From positions 1-8,780 of the forward strand of contig JANXYE010000448.1 of the NCBI GenBank assembly GCA_025350285.1: DNA of 8,780 bases. The letters run 5' to 3'. Of this stretch, positions 6,330 to 8,780 are shown piece after piece. Positions within the stretch are counted from its first letter, which is position 1; each line of letters opens with the position of its first letter. The position numbers and the translations under genes are program-made. The notes below the pieces were generated by a model. That model had not been told where the DNA came from. It ran no database searches and was given only the letters and a program-made list of their open reading frames with translations. Origin of the DNA: Chloroflexota bacterium (GTDB lineage: Bacteria > Chloroflexota > Dehalococcoidia > Tepidiformales > Tepidiformaceae).

Positions 6330-6539
6330 CACCGGTTTAGCTATGTCGCGTGCAACAGCTATCGGGTCTTCTTATGCCCGGGTGGGGCGTACACGGCACG
6401 GCAGAGATCGACCCAGTCGGCCGCCTCATTCTCGCCGCGGCGGAGCACCGGGTGGGCTTCGACCTTGCCCGCGCTCCCTCAGAGCCGAAGTTCGAGCAAG
6501 TGACGGTCTCGATAGTGTCGATAAGCCCTACCGCCGCTG

Positions 6540-7229
6540 TTACGGGCGAAGCCGCCAGAACTCACCAACCAGGCCCAGTCCGGCGAACACGGCCTCCGCT
6601 TCGTCGAGCGTCCTGCGCCGCCAACGCGGCTCACGCTTGTCCGTATACCAGAGTTGGGCCAGCCGCCAGCCCGTTTGGAGAGTCATCGTACCGCCCTGAT
6701 CGATCCGGTGCGCCTCCCGCCACTTCCGAGCGTGCCCTTCGTCCCGGAAGAGCAACATGGTCGTTCAGGTGTAGATGATGTCGTCCCACCAGTGCCGCGC
6801 CGGCACCCCAAAGTGAATCAACCCGGACCCTTCAACGCGCCCATCGCGAATGTCCACGCGCATAGCCTGGTCGCAGTCGCCGCATGAACAACGAATCGTC
6901 GCGTCTGTGCCAAGGCACGCGGCGATGCCAAGCGAGTCCCAGATACAGTTGCCCCACCAGTCACGCCCGGCCGCTGTCACCGCGAACGGGGTCGGGATAG
7001 CCGAAAATGGGTTGGCCATACGCACCCTGGAGGGGTCGTCCGGCTCGAGAACGATAGCGCGCGAGGCGCCCAGCCGCGCGAAAGACTCCATCACCACCGG
7101 CACATCCGCGTGCAGCTCCGCAGCCAGCTCGGCGGCGGATGACATGGATCCGGTCCTGATGAGCCCGTCATACAGTCCGACCCGCACCCTGCGGTCAACG
7201 TCCTCGTTGGTCTCCACAGCTGGCTTCAT
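6540..7229 (-). CDS. Alkylmercury lyase (MerB)-like protein, probable selenoprotein with in-frame TGA as Sec155
   Basis: Read through one TGA, this frame gives a complete 229-residue protein of the alkylmercury lyase family, which cleaves the C-Hg bond of organomercurials. A helical N-terminal domain (about 10-70) precedes MANPFSAIPTPFAV (71-84) and WWGNCIWDSLGIAACLG (91-107), where C95-X2-D98 matches MerB Cys96-X2-Asp99. C114, C116 and C119 follow; C116 has the spacing of MerB Cys117. HWWDDIIYT (146-154) leads into the TGA at residue 155, then TTMLLFRDE and a C-terminal domain ending VGEFWRLRP. The TGA aligns with MerB catalytic Cys159 ('C.....F' spacing kept). No other stop or frameshift occurs. 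Start ATG 7229 leaves a leader of about 29 bases after the TATACT box; ATG 7250 is the alternative. The main rival reading is a recent nonsense mutation of a Cys codon. No mer-type neighbour is present. Confidence 0.8.
6733..6754 (-). promoter_or_regulatory. Putative bacterial SECIS stem-loop
   Basis: In the minus-strand mRNA, ten bases after the TGA, TGCTCTTC pairs with GAAGGGCA as an 8-bp stem (one U-G pair) closed by the loop CGGGAC. The loop begins 18 bases after the TGA and has a G in its first two positions. As I recall the bacterial SECIS consensus (apical loop about 16-37 bases after UGA, small loop, early G), this fits. No bulged U like that of E. coli fdhF is seen. Confidence 0.6.
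6765..6767 (-). other. In-frame TGA, probable selenocysteine codon
   Basis: TGA between ACC (Thr154) and ACG (Thr156) of the MerB-like gene. The reading frame and family similarity continue directly on both sides. It is one base different from TGC or TGT, the codons for the cysteine expected here. Confidence 0.7.
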
Positions 7230-7264
7230 CACATCCCGTCCGGCGCGCATTGCGCGAAGGCGCC

Positions 7265-7270
7265 AGTATA
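7265..7270 (-). promoter_or_regulatory. -10 box of the MerB-like selenoprotein gene
   Basis: TATACT on the minus strand, a near-consensus -10 hexamer. It ends 14 bases before ATG 7250 and 35 bases before ATG 7229. No clear -35 element is seen at 16-18 bases upstream. A complete promoter immediately before the gene argues it is an independent, expressed unit. Confidence 0.5.
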
Positions 7271-7345
7271 CAGGCTTCCGACAGTCGCCGGTGGGTCTCG
7301 GGTGCGATTCAGAGCTTTGCATGAGAGGCCGCGAGGGAGCCGGCC

Positions 7346-7477
7346 ATGTCCTACGACCTCGGGCAGAGGTGGACGGTCTTGGCGGCCCCGCCGGCGGGCG
7401 GCGTCATCGTGACCGCTCCCTTGCAGCGCGATCGGGCTGGTGCCCGATGTTGGGGGAAGGAACTTTCTGCTCCTTAG
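7346..7477 (+). CDS. Possible small protein, 43 aa, unknown
   Basis: ATG 7346 is preceded by GAGGGAG (7333-7339) with a 6-base spacer. The product starts MSYDLGQRWTVLAAPPAGGV and ends KELSAP. The first 27 codons or so nearly all end in G or C, as expected for coding sequence here; the last third loses this bias. No family is recognised. The opposite strand has a comparable short open stretch, so this may be chance in GC-rich DNA. Confidence 0.22.
   Translation: MSYDLGQRWTVLAAPPAGGVIVTAPLQRDRAGARCWGKELSAP
7431..7448. repeat. Perfect hairpin ATCGGGC-TGGT-GCCCGAT
   Basis: Seven-bp GC-rich arms with a 4-base loop. No T-run follows on either strand, so it is not a standard intrinsic terminator. 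It could act as a Rho-independent-like barrier for phosphatase transcripts or as a protein site. Confidence 0.45.
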
Positions 7478-7503
7478 CGGTCGCGGTACCGTTCGCTGTT
7501 GCG

Positions 7504-7536
7504 GCACGCTGGGCCCTTCCGCGGGAGAAGGAGTGC
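7504..7536 (-). terminator. Weak terminator-like hairpin after phosphatase gene
   Basis: On the minus strand, directly at the phosphatase stop, GCAC, then CCTTC, a 7-base loop, GAAGG, and finally GTGC form a nested interrupted stem. No U tract follows, so the terminator call is tentative. Confidence 0.25.
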
Positions 7537-8282
7537 TAGCAGCTGCCCAACATCCGGCCACGCACCGCGCGGAGGGTGTCATCGGAAACGCCTATGTCCC
7601 GGAAGTAACCACCGGCGGAGCCCCAGCGCTCGCGCAGGTGGCCGAGGAGTGAAGCCATGTCCTCCGGTTCCGAGGCGAGTATCCGCTCGGCGCGCGAAGG
7701 GTCGAGTCCACGCGCGGCCATGCCGGCCATCCACTCCGGCAGCATCGGCGCCAGCAGCGCGCAGGAGAGTGAGTAGTCTGTGAGGATGTCGGCGTCATCC
7801 ACTCCGGCCAGGTCGAGCAGCAGTGCGGCAGCGACGCCCGTCCGGTCCTTGCCCGCGGCGCAGTGGAAAACGAGCCGGCCTTCAGTCGTGGCAATCGTCT
7901 CGGCGAGCGAGCGATAGGCGCCACGACCCGTCTCCAGGAACGTTTCGTAGACGACCGCGAAGCCGGGGAACTCGCCCTCAAGGGCCACCGGCGAGGCGTC
8001 GGACTGGAAGACGGCGGCAGCCACCTGTTTGATACCGTGGCGCGCCAGCTCAGGCGTCACGAGTGTCTTCCGCTCGCCTTCTGAGCGAAAATCGACCACC
8101 GTGCGAACGCCCAGTCGTGCGAGTTCGGCGCTCGATCCGTCGGTCATGCGGTGGAGCGACGCGGCGCGGAGGAGATCGGCGTTCGTCTCCTGCCCGCTTC
8201 GCGTCTGGTACCCACCCATGTGGCGAAGGTTGTGCACGCCTTCAACCGGGACGATTCGTTCGTGTGTTTCCTTCTGTTTCAT
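7536..8282 (-). CDS. Protein-tyrosine phosphatase, Y_phosphatase3 / MptpB-like
   Basis: A 248-residue tyrosine/dual-specificity phosphatase. The P-loop HCAAGKDRTG carries nucleophile C141 and R147 (CX5R), with K145-D146 as in MptpB-type lipid/tyrosine phosphatases. VVDFRSEGE at 62-70 (D64, R66) and the N-terminal block VEGVHNLRHMGGY (13-25) are family features. The frame is open far upstream, but that part is antisense to the M20 peptidase gene. ATG 8282 gives the usual short N-terminus before the family block; an ATG at 8294 is an alternative. GGAGG sits only two bases before ATG 8282, an unusually close SD. The gene is divergent from the M20 peptidase. Cytosolic, with no signal peptide. Substrate unknown. 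Confidence 0.9.
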   Translation of the reverse strand: MKQKETHERIVPVEGVHNLRHMGGYQTRSGQETNADLLRAASLHRMTDGSSAELARLGVRTVVDFRSEGERKTLVTPELARHGIKQVAAAVFQSDASPVALEGEFPGFAVVYETFLETGRGAYRSLAETIATTEGRLVFHCAAGKDRTGVAAALLLDLAGVDDADILTDYSLSCALLAPMLPEWMAGMAARGLDPSRAERILASEPEDMASLLGHLRERWGSAGGYFRDIGVSDDTLRAVRGRMLGSC

Positions 8283-8316
8283 CGCCTCCAGCATCGCAGG
8301 GAGACATGAACAACGC

Positions 8317-8322
8317 ATTATC
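8317..8322 (-). promoter_or_regulatory. Putative -10 box of phosphatase gene
   Basis: GATAAT on the minus strand, 22 bases before ATG 8294 and 34 before ATG 8282, in the divergent intergenic region. No -35 recognised. Confidence 0.35.
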
Positions 8323-8353
8323 GAACGACTCGGCGTAGTCCCTGGCCTTGGCG

Positions 8354-8359
8354 TACTCT
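8354..8359 (+). promoter_or_regulatory. Putative -10 box of M20 peptidase gene
   Basis: TACTCT, 19 bases before ATG 8379. The implied start of transcription would fall near the GGAGG SD, giving a very short leader. It resembles the TACxCT boxes at 2137 and 4842. Confidence 0.3.
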
Positions 8360-8366
8360 GGCGGCC

Positions 8367-8371
8367 GGAGG
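8367..8371 (+). promoter_or_regulatory. Shine-Dalgarno of M20 peptidase gene
   Basis: GGAGG with a 7-base spacer to ATG 8379, close to ideal. It fixes the start of the peptidase. Confidence 0.6.
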
Positions 8372-8378
8372 CTCTCGC

Positions 8379-8780
8379 ATGCTCAACCGCGACCGTACCG
8401 TCGAGGCGTTTCTCGAACTGGTGGCCATCGATTCGCCGAGCGGCGACGAGGACGCCATCGCGGCGGAACTCGAACGCCGGTTCCTTGCCCTCGGGATCGA
8501 ATGCTCCCAGGACGCGGCCGGCAATGTTCTGGCGAAACTGCCGGGCCAGGGCGAGCCAATACTGCTCTCGGCCCACATGGACACCGTCGAGCCTGGGCGT
8601 GGCATCAAGCCCACCTGGGACGGGCCGGACATCATCCGCAGCGATGGGACGACCATTCTCGGCGCCGACAACAAGGCCGGCTGCGCGATCATCCTCGAAG
8701 TCATTCAATCATCGCTCGAAGACCGTGCCGTCACGAGGCCGATCGAGGTGGCCATCAGCCGGGGTGAAGAGATCGGCCTC
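8379..8780 (+). CDS. M20 family metallopeptidase (peptidase T-like), 3' truncated by window edge
   Basis: The first 134 codons of a zinc-dependent M20 exopeptidase or amidohydrolase. Metal ligands and catalytic residues are visible: H66 and D68 in LLSAHMDTVEPG, D97 in TTILGADNKAG, and the catalytic/ligand pair E130-E131 in SRGEEIGL at the window end. The block SDGTTILGADNKAG with 'RGEE' is typical of the peptidase T-like subgroup rather than ArgE/DapE. The N-terminus (EAFLELVAIDSPSGDED) is the usual helix and substrate-pocket start. ATG 8379 is supported by GGAGG seven bases upstream. The dimerisation domain and C-terminus lie outside the window. It is likely cytosolic and removes N-terminal residues from small peptides; exact specificity is unknown. 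Confidence 0.92.
   Translation, partial: MLNRDRTVEAFLELVAIDSPSGDEDAIAAELERRFLALGIECSQDAAGNVLAKLPGQGEPILLSAHMDTVEPGRGIKPTWDGPDIIRSDGTTILGADNKAGCAIILEVIQSSLEDRAVTRPIEVAISRGEEIGL

Larger units (their letters stand above)
6220..6539. other. Intergenic stretch, about 320 bases: AT-rich regulatory-looking island plus unassigned sequence
   Basis: The part from about 6232 to 6360 is markedly more AT-rich than its surroundings. It holds the overlapping inverted repeats at 6235-6259, a 7-bp inverted repeat GATACAT-N7-ATGTATC at 6309-6329, and three copies of ACATAGC on the minus strand (6255-6261, 6320-6326, 6340-6346). The zinc-ribbon promoter should lie here. From 6362 to 6539 I see no recognisable gene. 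A minus-strand frame open between stops at 6528-6530 and 6359-6361 has protein-like composition (ADWVDLCRAVYAPPGHKK near its end), but it has only a GTG start and no SD. No tRNA or known riboswitch was recognised. Confidence 0.5.
7271..7535. other. Intergenic stretch, about 265 bases, between phosphatase and MerB-like genes
   Basis: No recognised gene. It contains two hairpin-forming repeats (7431-7448 and 7504-7536), a 5-bp repeat AAGGA-N9-TCCTT around 7457-7475, and one small plus-strand ORF with an SD (7346-7477). I looked for tRNA-Sec, tRNA and common riboswitch signatures by eye and found none. Confidence 0.4.

Noticed and set aside
6481..6510. AGTTCGAGC as a possible tRNA T-loop (looking for tRNA-Sec near the selenoprotein)
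   Set aside because: The flanking bases do not pair as a T-arm and no acceptor stem or TCA anticodon arm is present.
6540..6758. A separate 72-residue gene on the minus strand starting at ATG 6758
   Set aside because: Its sequence is the C-terminal part of the MerB-like protein, in the same frame, two codons after the TGA, with no SD of its own. It is better read as the continuation of the selenoprotein.
6374..6778. A plus-strand ORF starting MPGWGVHGTAEIDPVGRL
   Set aside because: It runs antisense through the MerB-like C-terminus and has no SD or family resemblance.
6765..7229. A frameshifted or decayed MerB pseudogene
   Set aside because: There is no frameshift and no second lesion; the only interruption is a TGA at the catalytic Cys column, with a SECIS-like stem after it. 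It remains the main alternative and is recorded as such.
7431..7475. The two hairpins as a classical intrinsic terminator or riboswitch
   Set aside because: No U tract follows on either strand and no conserved riboswitch core was seen; kept only as repeats.
8283..8708. An N-terminal extension of the phosphatase frame by 142 codons
   Set aside because: Most of it is antisense to the M20 peptidase gene and it resembles no phosphatase; the family N-terminus begins close to 8282.

Overview
The window is GC-rich, densely packed bacterial chromosomal DNA with short or overlapping gene junctions. No rRNA, tRNA, CRISPR array or insertion sequence was recognised. The gene types (DUF512 radical SAM protein, DUF4058 protein, 7Fe ferredoxin, alkylmercury-lyase-like protein, M20 peptidase) and probable leaderless starts (TACxCT six bases before ATG) suit a Chloroflexota-like or similar deep-branching bacterium. 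That placement is an inference at low confidence.

Layout. At the left edge is the 3' part of a DUF512/radical SAM gene (1-1307, +). It is convergent with a DUF4058 gene (1304-2083, -), and the two stop codons overlap. From a divergent intergenic region at about 2084-2148 runs a plus-strand series: a [2Fe-2S] ferredoxin (2149), a 7Fe [3Fe-4S][4Fe-4S] ferredoxin (2479), a LysR regulator (2730), an amidohydrolase (3671), a MocA-like nucleotidyltransferase (4854) and a divergent HAD-like protein (5449-6096). Gaps within it are 2-25 bases or a one-base overlap, so at least partial co-transcription is likely. The nucleotidyltransferase and the first ferredoxin also have their own -10-like boxes.

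After this series the strand switches. A 36-codon zinc-ribbon gene (6109-6219, -) has a TTG start and a strong Shine-Dalgarno. Upstream of it is an unusually AT-rich island (about 6220-6360) full of inverted repeats and ACATAGC direct repeats. Next is the most notable gene: an alkylmercury-lyase (MerB)-like protein on the minus strand (6540-7229). A single in-frame TGA (6765-6767) interrupts it exactly where MerB has its catalytic Cys159. The other MerB catalytic residues, Cys96 and Asp99, are matched by Cys95 and Asp98. A stem-loop with bacterial SECIS geometry lies just 3' of the TGA. I read this as a probable selenocysteine-containing organomercurial-lyase homologue, which a naive ORF caller would split into two 'hypothetical' pieces.

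The right end holds a structured intergenic stretch (about 7271-7535) with one weak small ORF, a protein-tyrosine phosphatase of the MptpB/Y_phosphatase3 type (7536-8282, -), a divergent promoter region, and the start of an M20/peptidase T-like metallopeptidase (8379 to the window end, +).

Functionally the plus-strand series supplies electron carriers (two ferredoxins) and metabolic enzymes under a local LysR regulator; no single pathway can be named from sequence alone. The MerB-like gene has no merA, merR, merT or merP neighbour here, and no selA/selB/selC/selD gene is visible. Host capacity to decode Sec must be checked elsewhere in the genome.
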